From: Janibacter corallicola NBRC 107790
GTDB taxonomy: Bacteria > Actinomycetota > Actinomycetes > Actinomycetales > Dermatophilaceae
Length of the DNA stretch: 64,000 nt
Assembly: GCF_001570965.1 (NCBI RefSeq)
Contig: NZ_BCSR01000003.1
Span: 1-64,000 of the forward strand
Reading direction: 5' to 3'
Shown here: positions 18,564-29,481 of the stretch, in pieces
Position numbering within the stretch: the first letter of the stretch is position 1
Layout: every line of letters begins with the position of its first letter
The notes under the pieces: model-generated
Told to the model about the DNA's origin: nothing
Database searches by the model: none
Seen by the model: only the letters and a program-made list of their open reading frames with translations
Translations under genes and position numbers: made by a program

Positions 18564-19166
18564 GTGAACACAGCATCCGTCACCGCGGCCGAGGAGTCTG
18601 ACTCCTTCTGGAGCCAGGCCGTGCCGATCATCCCGCACCCCGCGGAGCTGATCATCGGCCTCATCGCGTTCGGCATCCTCTACTGGCTGTACCAGTCGAA
18701 GGTCGTCCCGGCGCTGGAGCGTGTCTACCAGGAGCGTGCCGCTGCCATCGAGGGGCGCATGGAGTCGGCCCAGCGCGCCGAGGCAGAGGCAGAGGAAGCC
18801 AAGGCCAGGTACGAGGCCCAGCTCTCCGACGCCCGTGCCGAGGCCGGCCGCATCCGCGAGGAGGCACGCGCCGAGGGCGCGAACATCGTCGCGGAGATGC
18901 GGGGCCAGGCCCAGGAGGAGGCCAACCGCATCACGGAGTCCGCGCACAAGCAGATCGAGGCCGAGCGCCAGCAGGCGGCGGTCTCCCTTCGCGGCGAGGT
19001 GGGACGTATCTCGACCGACCTCGCGGGGCGCATCGTCGGCCACGAGCTGCAGGACTCCGAGAGCCGGAAGGGTCTGATCGACCGGTTCCTGACGGACCTC
19101 GAGTCCGGTCAGGTCCAGCCCGAGAAGGTCGGCAGCGCGGCGCCGACCCCGACGGGTGAGGCCTGA
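18564..19166 (+). CDS. atpF: ATP synthase subunit b
   Basis: 200-residue peripheral stalk subunit with one N-terminal membrane helix (about residues 30-48, ELIIGLIAFGILYWLY) followed by a long charged coiled coil rich in Ala, Glu and Arg, ending in a region that binds delta. Length matches the single b type of most actinobacteria rather than the mycobacterial b-delta fusion. GTG start after GGTAAGGAAGTGAC. The TGA overlaps the atpH ATG by one base. Confidence 0.95.
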   Translation: MNTASVTAAEESDSFWSQAVPIIPHPAELIIGLIAFGILYWLYQSKVVPALERVYQERAAAIEGRMESAQRAEAEAEEAKARYEAQLSDARAEAGRIREEARAEGANIVAEMRGQAQEEANRITESAHKQIEAERQQAAVSLRGEVGRISTDLAGRIVGHELQDSESRKGLIDRFLTDLESGQVQPEKVGSAAPTPTGEA

Positions 19167-19975
19167 TGCAGGGATCCTCCCGTGACGCCGTCCTCGAGAG
19201 CCGCCCCGCTCTCGAGACGGCCCTCACCCACGGCCGTCCGGCTGCGCTGTCTGAGGACCTCTTCGCCATTACCGGGCTGCTCGACGAGCAGGCGACCCTG
19301 CGTCGCACCCTCGTCGACCCGACCCGGGAGGGCTCCGGCAAGGGCGAGCTGATCGCCCGGCTCCTCGGCGGCCAGGTGGGCGAGGACGCGGTCTCCATCG
19401 TCTCCACGATGGTGGCCCAGCGGTGGTCGCGCGAGCGCGACCTCACCGACACCATCGAGCGGTTCGCCGTCGAGGCCCTGCTGAAGGGGGCCGAGGAGGC
19501 AGGCGCGATCGAGCAGGTCGAGGACGAGCTCTTCCGCTTCGAGCGGGTCGTCGCCGGCGACGCCGCGCTGCGTGACGCGCTGGGCAACCGTGCGGGCGAC
19601 CCCCACGGCAAGGCCGAGCTCGTCTCCCGGCTGCTGCAGGGCAAGGCGCAGGAGCAGACGGTCGCCCTGGCCCGGCAGGCGGTGCTCGCCCCGCGCGGAC
19701 GCCGCTTCGACCGCACCGTCGAGGAGTACCTCGACATCGCCGCGGAGCGTCGCCAGCAGCTCACGGCCATCGTCACCACCGCCGGTGACCTCGGCGAGGA
19801 GCAGCGCACCCGGCTCGCCACCGCCCTGCAGCGCACCTACGGCACGGCCGTGCTGCTGCAGGTCGTCGTCGACGAGTCGGTCGTGGGCGGCATCCACGTC
19901 CAGATCGGTGACGAGGTCGTCGACGGCACCGTCGCACGCCGCCTCGACGAGACCCGACGCCACCTGGCCGGCTGA
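19166..19975 (+). CDS. atpH: ATP synthase subunit delta
   Basis: 269-residue OSCP-like subunit that joins the peripheral stalk to F1. It is longer than the E. coli delta (177), as usual in actinobacteria, with the helical N-terminal F1-binding part followed by the C-terminal OSCP signature ([21 protein letters not shown]). It overlaps atpF by one base (TGATG), so stoichiometric translation is likely. A 73-base gap with AAGGAG precedes atpA. Confidence 0.95.
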   Translation: MQGSSRDAVLESRPALETALTHGRPAALSEDLFAITGLLDEQATLRRTLVDPTREGSGKGELIARLLGGQVGEDAVSIVSTMVAQRWSRERDLTDTIERFAVEALLKGAEEAGAIEQVEDELFRFERVVAGDAALRDALGNRAGDPHGKAELVSRLLQGKAQEQTVALARQAVLAPRGRRFDRTVEEYLDIAAERRQQLTAIVTTAGDLGEEQRTRLATALQRTYGTAVLLQVVVDESVVGGIHVQIGDEVVDGTVARRLDETRRHLAG

Positions 19976-20048
19976 CGGCCGACGAGCGACCCACCATGCA
20001 GACCACCGAATCGGCCCGTTCGACGGCCGGCACCAAGGAGAAGAGATC

Positions 20049-21686
20049 ATGACGGAGCTTTCGATCCGTCCGGAGGAGATCCGGGACGCCCTGGACGGCT
20101 ACGTCCAGTCCTACACGCCGGGCGCGGCCTCCCGCGAAGAGGTCGGCCGTGTCACCGACACCGGTGACGGCATCGCCCACGTCGAGGGCCTGCCCTCGGC
20201 GATGACGAATGAGCTGCTGGAGTTCGAGGACGGCACCCTCGGCATCGCGCTGAACCTCGACGTCCACGAGATCGGTGTCGTCGTCCTCGGTGAGTTCTCC
20301 AACATCGAGGAGGGCCAGGAGGTCAAGCGCACCGGCGAGGTCCTCTCCGTGCCCATCGGCGACAACTTCCTCGGTCGCGTCGTCAACCCGCTCGGCCAGC
20401 CGATCGACGGCCTCGGTGACATCGAGTCCGAGGGCCGTCGCGCCCTCGAGCTGCAGGCACCGAGCGTCGTGGAGCGCAAGTCGGTCCACGAGCCGCTGCA
20501 GACCGGTCTGAAGGCCGTCGACGCGATGACCCCGATCGGTCGTGGCCAGCGTCAGCTGATCATCGGTGACCGCCAGACGGGCAAGACCACCGTCGCGGTC
20601 GACACGATCATCAACCAGAAGCAGGCCTGGGAGACGGGCGACCCGGACAAGCAGGTCCGCTGCATCTACGTCGCGATCGGTCAGAAGGGCTCGACGATCG
20701 CCTCCGTCAAGGGCAGCCTCGAGGAGGCCGGCGCGATGGAGTACACCACCATCGTCGCGGCCCCGGCCTCGGACTCCGCGGGGTTCAAGTACCTCGCCCC
20801 CTTCGCCGGCTCCGCCATCGGCCAGCACTGGATGTACCAGGGCAAGCACGTGCTCATCGTCTTCGACGACCTGAGCAAGCAGGCCGAGGCCTACCGTGCG
20901 ATGTCGCTGCTGCTGCGCCGCCCGCCGGGCCGTGAGGCCTACCCGGGTGACGTCTTCTACCTGCACTCCCGGATGCTGGAGCGCTGCGCGAAGCTCTCCG
21001 ACGAGATGGGTGCGGGCTCGATGACCGGTCTGCCGATCATCGAGACGAAGGCCGGTGACGTCTCGGCGTACATCCCGACCAACGTCATCTCGATCACCGA
21101 CGGCCAGATCTACCTGCAGGCCGACCTCTTCAACTCCGACGTCCGCCCCGCCATCGACGTGGGTGTCTCGGTCTCGCGCGTCGGTGGTGACGCGCAGATC
21201 AAGCCGATGAAGAAGGTCGCCGGCCGGCTCAAGCTCGACCTGGCCCAGTACCGCTCCCTCGAGGCCTTCGCGATGTTCGCCTCCGACCTGGACCCGGCCT
21301 CCAAGCAGCAGCTGGCCCGAGGCGCCCGCCTCGTCGAGCTGCTCAAGCAGAAGCAGGCCGACCCGTACCCGGTCGAGGACCAGGTCGTCTCCATCTGGGC
21401 CGGGAGCACCGGCCGACTGGACGACATCGCGGTGGGGGACATCTCCCGCTTCGAGTCCGAGCTCATCGACTACATGCACCGCAACCACCAGGACCTGCTC
21501 GACGCGCTGCGCGAGCGCCAGGACTGGGAGGACTCGACCCAGCAGGCGCTGGCGGAGGCCTTCGACGGCTTCCGGCCGACCTTCGTCGGCTCGGCGGACG
21601 ACGACGTGCCGCTGGGGTCCGGGGAGGGCGACGGCTCGGAGGCCCAGGACTCCGACCAGGAGCAGATCGTCAAGCAGAAGAAGTGA
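20049..21686 (+). CDS. atpA: ATP synthase subunit alpha
   Basis: 545-residue non-catalytic nucleotide-binding subunit of F1. A beta-barrel N-terminal domain is followed by the P-loop GDRQTGKT (about residues 173-180), the arginine-finger region near [10 protein letters not shown], and a helical C-terminal domain ending in an acidic tail. The ATG at 20049 is preceded by CACCAAGGAGAAG; the in-frame extension upstream overlaps atpH and is not part of the protein. Confidence 0.98.
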   Translation: MTELSIRPEEIRDALDGYVQSYTPGAASREEVGRVTDTGDGIAHVEGLPSAMTNELLEFEDGTLGIALNLDVHEIGVVVLGEFSNIEEGQEVKRTGEVLSVPIGDNFLGRVVNPLGQPIDGLGDIESEGRRALELQAPSVVERKSVHEPLQTGLKAVDAMTPIGRGQRQLIIGDRQTGKTTVAVDTIINQKQAWETGDPDKQVRCIYVAIGQKGSTIASVKGSLEEAGAMEYTTIVAAPASDSAGFKYLAPFAGSAIGQHWMYQGKHVLIVFDDLSKQAEAYRAMSLLLRRPPGREAYPGDVFYLHSRMLERCAKLSDEMGAGSMTGLPIIETKAGDVSAYIPTNVISITDGQIYLQADLFNSDVRPAIDVGVSVSRVGGDAQIKPMKKVAGRLKLDLAQYRSLEAFAMFASDLDPASKQQLARGARLVELLKQKQADPYPVEDQVVSIWAGSTGRLDDIAVGDISRFESELIDYMHRNHQDLLDALRERQDWEDSTQQALAEAFDGFRPTFVGSADDDVPLGSGEGDGSEAQDSDQEQIVKQKK

Positions 21687-21791
21687 TCTCCGCCGGTCGG
21701 GCGCCCACCTCGGGCGCCCGACCGGGAGAGTCACCCCAGGTACACCACCGGCCACCACGCCGGCCACGACCCACCAGAGAGGCGGAAGCAC

Positions 21792-22691
21792 ATGGGAGCG
21801 CAGATCCGGGAGTACCGGCAGCGCATCCGGTCCGTCAGTGCGACCAAGAAGATCACCAGGGCCATGGAGCTCATGGCGGCCTCGCGCGTCGTGCGGGCCC
21901 AGCAGGCGGTGCGTGAGTCCACGCCGTACGCGCGCGCGCTCACGCGGGCCGCGTCCGCGGTGGCCACGTACTCCGACGAGGCCCACCCGCTGACGACGGA
22001 GAAGGAGGACGTCCGGCGCGCCGCGCTCGTCGTCATCGCCGCCGACCGCGGGCTGGCCGGTGGGTACAACGCGAACGCCCTCAAGGAGGCCGAGGCGGTC
22101 GCGGCCCGGCTGCGGGACGAGGGCAAGGAGGTCGTGCCGTACCTCGTGGGTCGGCGCGCGGTGTCCTACTACTCCTTCCGAAAGCGGGACTACGCCGCCG
22201 AGTGGACCGGGTTCACCGAGAAGCCGGCCTTCGAGGACGCCCGGCGCATCGGCGAGCGGCTCACGGAGGACTTCATCAGGGACACCGAGGACGGGGGAGT
22301 GGACGAGGTCCACGTCGTCTTCACCCGGTTCGTCTCGATGGTCTCCCAGGTACCCGAGGTCATCCGGCTGCTGCCGCTCGAGGTCGTCGAGGGTGTCGAG
22401 GAGCCGGACGCCGACGAGGTCTTCCCGCTCTACGAGTTCGAGCCCAGCGCGGAAGAGCTGCTCGACACGCTGCTGCCGCGCTACGTCAACGCGCGCATCT
22501 TCAACTGCCTCCTCCAGGCAGCTGCCTCCGAGCTCGCGGCGCGCCAGCGCGCCATGAAGTCGGCGACCGACAACGCCGAAGAGCTCATCAAGAAGTACAC
22601 CCGGCTGGCCAACCAGGCCCGTCAGGCCGAGATCACCCAGGAGATCTCGGAGATCTCCGGCGGCGCCAGCGCCCTGGCCGAGTCCAAGTGA
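21792..22691 (+). CDS. atpG: ATP synthase subunit gamma
   Basis: 299-residue central rotor subunit. The N-terminal helix [28 protein letters not shown] and the C-terminal helix with [31 protein letters not shown] form the coiled-coil shaft; the Rossmann-like central domain lies between. The start ATG follows AGAGAGGCGGAAGC. The 105-base gap after atpA holds a GC-rich inverted repeat at its left end (GGTCGGGCGCCC/GGGCGCCCGACC) that may tune the transcript. Confidence 0.97.
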   Translation: MGAQIREYRQRIRSVSATKKITRAMELMAASRVVRAQQAVRESTPYARALTRAASAVATYSDEAHPLTTEKEDVRRAALVVIAADRGLAGGYNANALKEAEAVAARLRDEGKEVVPYLVGRRAVSYYSFRKRDYAAEWTGFTEKPAFEDARRIGERLTEDFIRDTEDGGVDEVHVVFTRFVSMVSQVPEVIRLLPLEVVEGVEEPDADEVFPLYEFEPSAEELLDTLLPRYVNARIFNCLLQAAASELAARQRAMKSATDNAEELIKKYTRLANQARQAEITQEISEISGGASALAESK

Positions 22692-22699
22692 GAAGGTAG

Positions 22700-24169
<1,470 letters not shown>

Positions 24170-24182
24170 TCCACCCGTCCCG

Positions 24183-24227
24183 GTGAGCAGCGCCCCCTTC
24201 GCGATCGGCGAAGGGGGCGCTGCTCAC
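24183..24227. terminator. Perfect 20 bp hairpin after atpD, built from two inverted CGAAGGGGG motifs
   Basis: The stem 24183-24202 pairs perfectly with 24208-24227 around a 5-base loop. Each arm contains one copy of the overrepresented nonamer in opposite orientation. It lies 13 bases after the atpD stop. No T-tract follows, but actinobacterial terminators often lack one. It may separate atpD from atpC. Confidence 0.7.
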
Positions 24228-24261
24228 GTGTGCCGGGGCGTCGGGGGCGAGGGCCGACGCA

Positions 24262-24267
24262 TACACT
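24262..24267 (+). promoter_or_regulatory. -10 element (TACACT) before the DUF2752 gene
   Basis: The hexamer ends 7 bases before the ATG at 24275, the spacing expected for leaderless transcription. It gives this gene, and possibly atpC downstream, a promoter after the hairpin. Confidence 0.5.
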
Positions 24268-24274
24268 GACCGGC

Positions 24275-24739
24275 ATGACGACGTACGAGGTGTGGGCCCG
24301 CCGGCAGCGACGTTCCCAGCTGGCGACACGCACGATGGTCCTCGGGATGGCCGCGGTCAGCTTCGTCGGGCTGGTCATCGCCCGGCTGTGGCCCGTGCAG
24401 TCGGTGGACTCGGGCGAGCCGACCTGCCTGCTGCGGATCATGACCGGGCTGCCGTGCCCCGGCTGCGGCATGACGCGCGCGTGGGTGCACCTGGCCCACG
24501 GCGACGTGCTCACCGCCTTCGAGTACAACGTCTTCGGCCCGCTCGGCATGGCCGCGGCCGCCGGAGTCCTCGTCTACGTCGTGGTCGCGCTCGTGCGACG
24601 ACAGCCACCCGAGCGGATCCTGGACCTGGTCAACCCCCGGGTCGCCGCCGTGCTGGTGGCCGTGTGGATCGGCTACTCCGCGGTGCGGATGATCAGCATC
24701 GGGATGGGCCAGCCGTACTTCGCGCTCGTCGTCTCCTGA
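24275..24739 (+). CDS. DUF2752 membrane protein inserted in the atp operon
   Basis: 154-residue protein with three predicted membrane segments. It carries the DUF2752 signature CLLRIMTGLPCPGCGMTRAW, with a CPGCGMTR motif after the first helix. The biochemical role of DUF2752 is unknown to me. The ATG at 24275 is chosen over the upstream in-frame ATG because of the -10 hexamer. It sits between atpD and atpC, normally adjacent genes, and 76 bases before atpC. Confidence 0.8.
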   Translation: MTTYEVWARRQRRSQLATRTMVLGMAAVSFVGLVIARLWPVQSVDSGEPTCLLRIMTGLPCPGCGMTRAWVHLAHGDVLTAFEYNVFGPLGMAAAAGVLVYVVVALVRRQPPERILDLVNPRVAAVLVAVWIGYSAVRMISIGMGQPYFALVVS

Positions 24740-24815
24740 GCCGAGGCGGGGCCGGGACAGTGCGCGGGCTACGATGGGATGAGCAGCCCGCATCCAGAGA
24801 TGAAGGAACCCGTTA

Positions 24816-25085
24816 GTGAGCTCCCTCAACGTAGAACTCGTCGCCGCGGACCGGAAGGTCTGGTCCGGTGAGGCCAGCATGGTCAGGGCCCGGACCCAGG
24901 AGGGCGAGATCGGCATCATGCCGGGTCACACCCCGCTGCTCGGCGTCCTCATCGTCGGCGACGTCGTCATCTCCGGCGCCGAGGGTGGGGAGTCCCGGTC
25001 CGCCCACATCGACGGTGGCTTCCTCTCCGTCGACCACGACACCGTGACGATCGTCGCGGAGACCGTCGAGACGACCCAGGCCTGA
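24816..25085 (+). CDS. atpC: ATP synthase subunit epsilon (short form)
   Basis: 89-residue F1 epsilon consisting only of the N-terminal beta-sandwich (NVELVAADRKVWSGEASMVRARTQEGEIGIMPGHTPLL). The C-terminal helical hairpin found in epsilon of E. coli, Bacillus and mycobacteria (about 120-135 residues) is absent, so the helix-insertion form of inhibition cannot occur. GTG start preceded by GAAGGAAC at 24802-24809. DUF2550 follows, as usual for actinobacteria. Confidence 0.93.
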   Translation: MSSLNVELVAADRKVWSGEASMVRARTQEGEIGIMPGHTPLLGVLIVGDVVISGAEGGESRSAHIDGGFLSVDHDTVTIVAETVETTQA

Positions 25086-25094
25086 GGCCACCTC

Positions 25095-25526
25095 ATGTCG
25101 ACCCTGCAGACGGTGGAGATGGTCCTCCTCGCAGGGTGCCTGCTGGTCGCGCTCTGGCTCGTCCTGCTGTGGCTTCGCCGCCGCGCCCTGGCCGCGCACG
25201 GTCCCGTCTGCCCCAGCGCGGTACGTCTGCCCGGGTCGCCTCGATGGCGGCTCGGGCTGCTTCGTCTGAGCCCGCACGAGCTCGACTGGTTCAGTGTCGG
25301 GGGAGTGACCACCCACCCGACCATCTCGTGGGGTCGGGACGGCCTGGACATCTCCACGCCGGGGGAGGAGGACGTGAGCATCCCCGGCCTCCCCGGCGCC
25401 GTGTGCGTGCGGCTCACGCTGGCCGAGCAGCCGCTGGCCGACCTCGCCCTCGAGGCGAAGTTCTACCCCGCCGTGCGCTCCTGGCTCGAGTCGGCGCCGC
25501 CGGGGCACAACGTCAACGTCACCTGA
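25095..25526 (+). CDS. DUF2550 domain-containing protein
   Basis: 143-residue protein with one N-terminal membrane helix (about residues 8-27) followed by a basic stretch and a cytoplasmic domain with the pattern WRLGLLRLSPHELDWF and a C-terminal acidic/proline part. DUF2550 genes are found directly after atpC throughout actinobacteria; their role is unknown. It begins 9 bases after atpC and is probably in the same transcript. The Trp-rich strand pattern resembles a small PH-like fold, which I cannot confirm. Confidence 0.85.
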   Translation: MSTLQTVEMVLLAGCLLVALWLVLLWLRRRALAAHGPVCPSAVRLPGSPRWRLGLLRLSPHELDWFSVGGVTTHPTISWGRDGLDISTPGEEDVSIPGLPGAVCVRLTLAEQPLADLALEAKFYPAVRSWLESAPPGHNVNVT

Positions 25527-25604
25527 CCCGCGGGACTCACGGTCGCCGGGCGACCCGCACCTCGGTGGAGGTCCGGGCGCGCCGGCCGAGCCTCCCGCCT
25601 CGAC

Positions 25605-26255
25605 TCAGCTCTCCTTGGTGCGCCGGCGGCGCTCGGGTGCCTCGCGGCGCCCGCCCGCGGGCTGCCACAGCACGTCGCCGCCCGCGTCGAGGTTGGCCAC
25701 CCGGGCGAGGATGAAGAGCAGGTCCGAGAGCCGGTTCAGGTAGGTCGTCGTCAGCGGGTTCACGCCGCCGACCTCGTCCCCCTTCGCCTCCTCGGTGCCG
25801 TGGGCCTCCCGCGCCGCCCAGGCCGAGCGCTCGGCCCGACGCACGACCGTCGTCGCGTGGTGCAGGTGCGCCGAGCCGGCGGTGCCCCCCGGGAGGATGA
25901 AGGAGCGCAGCGGCTCGACCATCTCCAGGTAGCGGTCGCAGGCGGCCTCGAGCTCGTCGACCCACTCCTGCTGCACGCGCAGCGGCGGGAACTTCGGCTC
26001 GACCTGCAGGGGGGTGGACAGGTCCGCCCCGACGTCGAAGAGGTCGTTCTGCACCCGCGTCAGGGTGGCGACGACCTCCTCGGAGAGTCCACCCGTGGCG
26101 ATGGCGATCCCGATGATCGCGTTGGCCTCGTTGGCGTCGGCGTAGGCCTGCAGCCGGGGATCGGTCTTGCGGGTGCGGCTGAAGTCGCCGAGCGCGGTGC
26201 TGCCCTCGTCGCCGGTGCGGGTGTAGATCTTCGTGAGGTTGACCATGTCCGTCAT
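25605..26255 (-). CDS. PduO-type ATP:cob(I)alamin adenosyltransferase
   Basis: 216-residue enzyme that converts cob(I)alamin to adenosylcobalamin using ATP. The PduO signature TKIYTRTGDEGSTALGD at the N terminus binds ATP, and the helical bundle region with ATTVVRRAERSAWAA is present. A basic Arg-rich tail ends the protein. It lies close to the adenosylcobalamin-dependent mutase at 26886, which needs its product, and MeaB at 36495 would gate cofactor loading. A start four codons later (MVNLTK) is possible. Confidence 0.93.
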   Translation of the reverse strand: MTDMVNLTKIYTRTGDEGSTALGDFSRTRKTDPRLQAYADANEANAIIGIAIATGGLSEEVVATLTRVQNDLFDVGADLSTPLQVEPKFPPLRVQQEWVDELEAACDRYLEMVEPLRSFILPGGTAGSAHLHHATTVVRRAERSAWAAREAHGTEEAKGDEVGGVNPLTTTYLNRLSDLLFILARVANLDAGGDVLWQPAGGRREAPERRRRTKES

Positions 26256-26372
26256 CGTCGCAGACCGCCTCGAGACGTGAGCGTGACCACATCGTGACAG
26301 CGTCGCTACAGACTTATCCGGGTCCCTCGGGCAACACTGATCGCACAGGGATTGCAGGAGCAGGGGAAGGCG

Positions 26373-26795
26373 GTGACCACCGTGAATCCGGTCTCGTCAC
26401 TGACACCGGTGGGTGATGACTGCACGACGCGGGTTCGGGTCTCGATCCCGTTCGATCGACGCAACAGTGCGGATCTGCGACAGGGGCTGATCGCGGCGCT
26501 GGACGAAGGGAGCGGGTCGATCCTCGTCGACCTGTCCGAGACGACCGTCATCGACCACGTCGGCTTCACGACGCTGGTCGCCGCGCACGCCCGGGCGGCG
26601 CGCGCCGGTCGCCGGCTGCGCTTCAGCGGCCCGGACGAGCGCACCACCCGGCTGCTGCGCCGGGCCGGTCTGGTCCGGCTCATCGACGAGGAGGGCCGCG
26701 GCGGAGCCACCCGGGAGGGGTCCCGGCGCGGCGGCGCCGGCTTCGACCGGACCGTGGGCCCGGAGCGGCCGCGACTGCGGGTGGCGACGGGCTGA
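26373..26795 (+). CDS. STAS-domain protein lacking the usual phosphorylated serine
   Basis: 140-residue protein with a single STAS domain of the anti-anti-sigma type (about residues 20-110: a beta-alpha fold with SILVDLSETTVIDHVGFTTLVAAH). In SpoIIAA-like proteins the motif reads D-S-S-G with a phosphorylatable Ser; here it is DHVG, so kinase control at that position is not possible. The C-terminal 35 residues are Arg/Gly-rich. GTG at 26373 chosen, preceded by GGGGAAGG; an upstream TTG at 26352 is less likely. Partner unknown. Confidence 0.75.
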   Translation: MTTVNPVSSLTPVGDDCTTRVRVSIPFDRRNSADLRQGLIAALDEGSGSILVDLSETTVIDHVGFTTLVAAHARAARAGRRLRFSGPDERTTRLLRRAGLVRLIDEEGRGGATREGSRRGGAGFDRTVGPERPRLRVATG

Positions 26796-26873
26796 CCCCC
26801 TTCGCCGCCATGCGGGTGGCCGGTGTGGTGGTCTTCACCTCCCGAGGGTCTGTGCCGGAGCGGCCGCCCCCGG

Positions 26874-26879
26874 TACGTT
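26874..26879 (+). promoter_or_regulatory. -10 element (TACGTT) before the ethylmalonyl-CoA mutase gene
   Basis: The hexamer ends 6 bases before the ATG at 26886, again the leaderless spacing. No Shine-Dalgarno sequence precedes the start codon. Confidence 0.5.
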
Positions 26880-26885
26880 GCGAGC

Positions 26886-28973
26886 ATGGCCGACAGCACC
26901 GATGCCCCGACTCCCGCCGCGGAGGCGAAGCGCCGCGAGCGTGACCGCCCGTGGGTGATGCGCACCTACGCCGGACACTCCAGCGCCGCCGCGTCCAACG
27001 AGCTCTACCGACGCAACCTCGCCAAGGGCCAGACCGGGCTCTCGGTCGCCTTCGACCTGCCCACGCAGACCGGGTACGACCCCGACCACGTGCTCAGCCG
27101 CGGTGAGGTGGGCAAGGTCGGGGTGCCGATCAGCCACATCGGGGACATGCGCCGGCTGTTCGACCAGATCCCGCTCGGCGAGATGAACACCTCGATGACG
27201 ATCAACGCCACGGCGATGTACCTGCTCGCGATGTACCAGGTCGCGGCGGAGGAGCAGGCCGAGGCCGCGGGGGAGGACCCCGCCGAGATCGTCGCGAAGC
27301 TCTCCGGCACCACCCAGAACGACATCATCAAGGAGTACCTGAGCCGCGGGACCTACGTCTTCCCGCCCGGGCCCTCGATGCGCCTGATCACCGACATGGT
27401 CAGCTACACGGTGAACACCATCCCGAAGTGGAACCCGACCAACGTCTGCAGCTACCACCTGCAGGAGGCGGGGGCGACCCCCGTCCAGGAGATCGCCTAC
27501 GCCCTGTCGACCGCGACCGCGGTGCTCGACGCGGTGCGCGACTCCGGCCGGGTGCCGGAGGAGGACTTCGGCCGGGTCTTCGGGCGGATCTCCTTCTTCG
27601 TCAACGCCGGGGTGCGTTTCGTCGAGGAGATGGCCAAGATGCGTGCCTTCGTCCAGCTCTGGGACGAGATCGCCCGGGAGCGCTACGGGGTGACCGAGCC
27701 CAAGCAACGCCGCTTCCGCTACGGCGTCCAGGTCAACAGTCTCGGCCTGACCGAGGCGCAGCCGGAGAACAACATCCAGCGCATCGTCCTCGAGATGCTC
27801 GCCGTGACGCTGAGCAAGGACGCCCGCGCCCGCGCGGTGCAGCTGCCGGCGTGGAACGAGGCGCTCGGTCTGCCGCGGCCGTGGGACCAGCAGTGGGCGC
27901 TGCGCCTGCAGCAGGTGCTCGCCTACGAGTCCGACCTGCTCGAGTACGACGACCTCTTCACCGGCTCCCCGGTCGTGGAGGCGAAGGTCGCCGAGCTCGT
28001 CGAGGGCGCCAAGGCCGAGATGGACCGCATCCAGGAGATGGGCGGTGCCGTGCCGGCCGTCGAGTCGGGCTACATGAAGTCCGCGCTCGTGGCCAGCCAC
28101 TCCCTTCGCCGGCAGCGCATCGAGGCCGGCGAGGACGTCGTCGTCGGCGTCAACAAGTACGAGACCACCGAGCCGAACCCGCTGACCGCCGACCTGGACA
28201 CCGCCATCCAGACCGTCGACGAGGGCGTCGAGGAGGCCGCCATCGAGGCCGTGCGGGCCTGGCGGTCCGAGCGCGACGAGGACCCCGAGCGCGGTCCGCG
28301 CGCCGCGGCGGCGCTCGCCCGACTGCGCGAGGTCGCCGCCACCGAGGAGAACCTCATGGAGGCCTCGCTGGAGTGCGCCCGCGCCGGCGTCACCGTCGGC
28401 GAGTGGGCCCAGGCGCTGCGCGAGGTGTTCGGCGAGTTCCGGGCCCCCACCGGCGTCAGCGGCTCCGTGGGCGTGGCCGACGGCGGCACCGAGGACCTCG
28501 TCTCCGTGCGCGAGCGGGTGCGCCGGACCGAGGACGAGCTCGGCGAGAAGCTGCGCGTCCTCGTCGGCAAGCCGGGCCTGGACGGGCACTCCAACGGCGC
28601 CGAGCAGATCGCCGTGCGGGCCCGTGACGCGGGCTTCGAGGTCGTCTACCAGGGCATCCGGCTCACGCCGGACCAGATCGTCTCCGCCGCCGTCGCCGAG
28701 GACGTGCACCTCGTGGGCGTCTCGATCCTCTCCGGGTCGCACATGGAGCTCGTCCCCGACATCATCGAGGGGCTGCGCGCCCAGGGCGCCGAGGACATCC
28801 CCGTCATCGTCGGCGGCATCATCCCGGAGGCCGACGCCGAGCGGCTGCGGGAGATGGGCGTGGCGGCCGTCTTCACCCCGAAGGACTTCGGGCTCAACGA
28901 GATCATGGGACGCCTGCTCGACGTCATCCGCGAGGCCCGCGGGATGCCCCTGCCGGAGAGCGTCGAGGCCTGA
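26886..28973 (+). CDS. Ethylmalonyl-CoA mutase (MeaA/Ecm type)
   Basis: 695-residue adenosylcobalamin-dependent acyl-CoA mutase. The N-terminal TIM barrel has the MeaA/Ecm-type sequence [18 protein letters not shown] and [19 protein letters not shown], and the C-terminal B12-binding domain (from about residue 555) has the base-off ligand His in [15 protein letters not shown]. These motifs match ethylmalonyl-CoA mutase better than methylmalonyl-CoA mutase, in line with the nearby ccr gene. It converts (2R)-ethylmalonyl-CoA to methylsuccinyl-CoA in the ethylmalonyl-CoA pathway. Cofactor supply and protection come from the nearby adenosyltransferase and MeaB. Confidence 0.9.
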   Translation: MADSTDAPTPAAEAKRRERDRPWVMRTYAGHSSAAASNELYRRNLAKGQTGLSVAFDLPTQTGYDPDHVLSRGEVGKVGVPISHIGDMRRLFDQIPLGEMNTSMTINATAMYLLAMYQVAAEEQAEAAGEDPAEIVAKLSGTTQNDIIKEYLSRGTYVFPPGPSMRLITDMVSYTVNTIPKWNPTNVCSYHLQEAGATPVQEIAYALSTATAVLDAVRDSGRVPEEDFGRVFGRISFFVNAGVRFVEEMAKMRAFVQLWDEIARERYGVTEPKQRRFRYGVQVNSLGLTEAQPENNIQRIVLEMLAVTLSKDARARAVQLPAWNEALGLPRPWDQQWALRLQQVLAYESDLLEYDDLFTGSPVVEAKVAELVEGAKAEMDRIQEMGGAVPAVESGYMKSALVASHSLRRQRIEAGEDVVVGVNKYETTEPNPLTADLDTAIQTVDEGVEEAAIEAVRAWRSERDEDPERGPRAAAALARLREVAATEENLMEASLECARAGVTVGEWAQALREVFGEFRAPTGVSGSVGVADGGTEDLVSVRERVRRTEDELGEKLRVLVGKPGLDGHSNGAEQIAVRARDAGFEVVYQGIRLTPDQIVSAAVAEDVHLVGVSILSGSHMELVPDIIEGLRAQGAEDIPVIVGGIIPEADAERLREMGVAAVFTPKDFGLNEIMGRLLDVIREARGMPLPESVEA

Positions 28974-28986
28974 GGCCCGGTTGGCT

Positions 28987-29028
28987 CCCTGAGCTGCGCA
29001 TGCCCGCTGGGGCGTGAGCCTCGAAGGG
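28987..29028. repeat. Single-arm copy of the REP-like element
   Basis: CCCTGAGCTGCGCA at 28987 and GAGCCTCGAAGGG at 29016-29028 repeat, in the same order, the two blocks of one arm of the 8805-8904 element. A third degenerate copy ending in TCTCGAAGGG lies at about 29099-29135. The 181-base gap between the mutase gene and the next gene is largely made of these copies. Confidence 0.6.
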
Positions 29029-29154
29029 TGGTGTCGCCCCGCAATGAGGGCGCGGTGCACGGCGGAGGTCTTGGCGCGCACCTGCCGCAACCGGCGCTCC
29101 CTGGGGAGGGTGCGTTCGCCGAGCGTCTCGAAGGGACCGCCCTACAGTGGTCCT

Positions 29155-29481
29155 GTGACCATGCACTGCCCGGCGACCCTGCTGCTCACCTCCGCCCCGA
29201 CGGACGAAGGGGGCGTGACCGCCCTCGTCGACCGGTTGCGCGGCGAGCTGGTCATGGCCGTCGTGGCGGCACCCGACGTGCCGGGCGCCGCCCGGCTCGC
29301 GGAGGTGCTCGACACCTCGCTGGAGACCGACGCGGCCTTCGCGGCGGTGCCGGACCGGGATGCCCTGATGGGTGTCGCCGACCTGCACCGCGGGGAGACC
29401 GTCGTCGTGCTGACCCCGGGTCAGGAGGGCTCGGAGGGTGGCTCCGGGGTGCGGAGGGTGGAGCTCGGCGACTCGTTCTGA
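29155..29481 (+). CDS. Hypothetical protein, possibly a degenerate histidine-phosphatase-like domain
   Basis: 108-residue protein. The order of elements (LVMAVVAAPDVPGAARLAEVLDTSLETD, then VADLHRGETVVVLTPG) recalls the second half of histidine phosphatases, where a similar strand reads VLVVTHGG; the catalytic RHG and second His are missing, so no phosphatase activity would be expected. This relation is tentative. A -10 hexamer TACAGT at 29143-29148 sits 6 bases before the GTG start. Its last 61 bases overlap the convergent stomatin-family gene. Contains one CGAAGGGGG motif. Confidence 0.55.
   Translation: MTMHCPATLLLTSAPTDEGGVTALVDRLRGELVMAVVAAPDVPGAARLAEVLDTSLETDAAFAAVPDRDALMGVADLHRGETVVVLTPGQEGSEGGSGVRRVELGDSF

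Noticed and set aside
26256-26372. Cobalamin riboswitch near the B12 genes
   Set aside because: The gap is about 117 bases and shows no B12-box-like conserved core; none is visible upstream of the mutase gene either.
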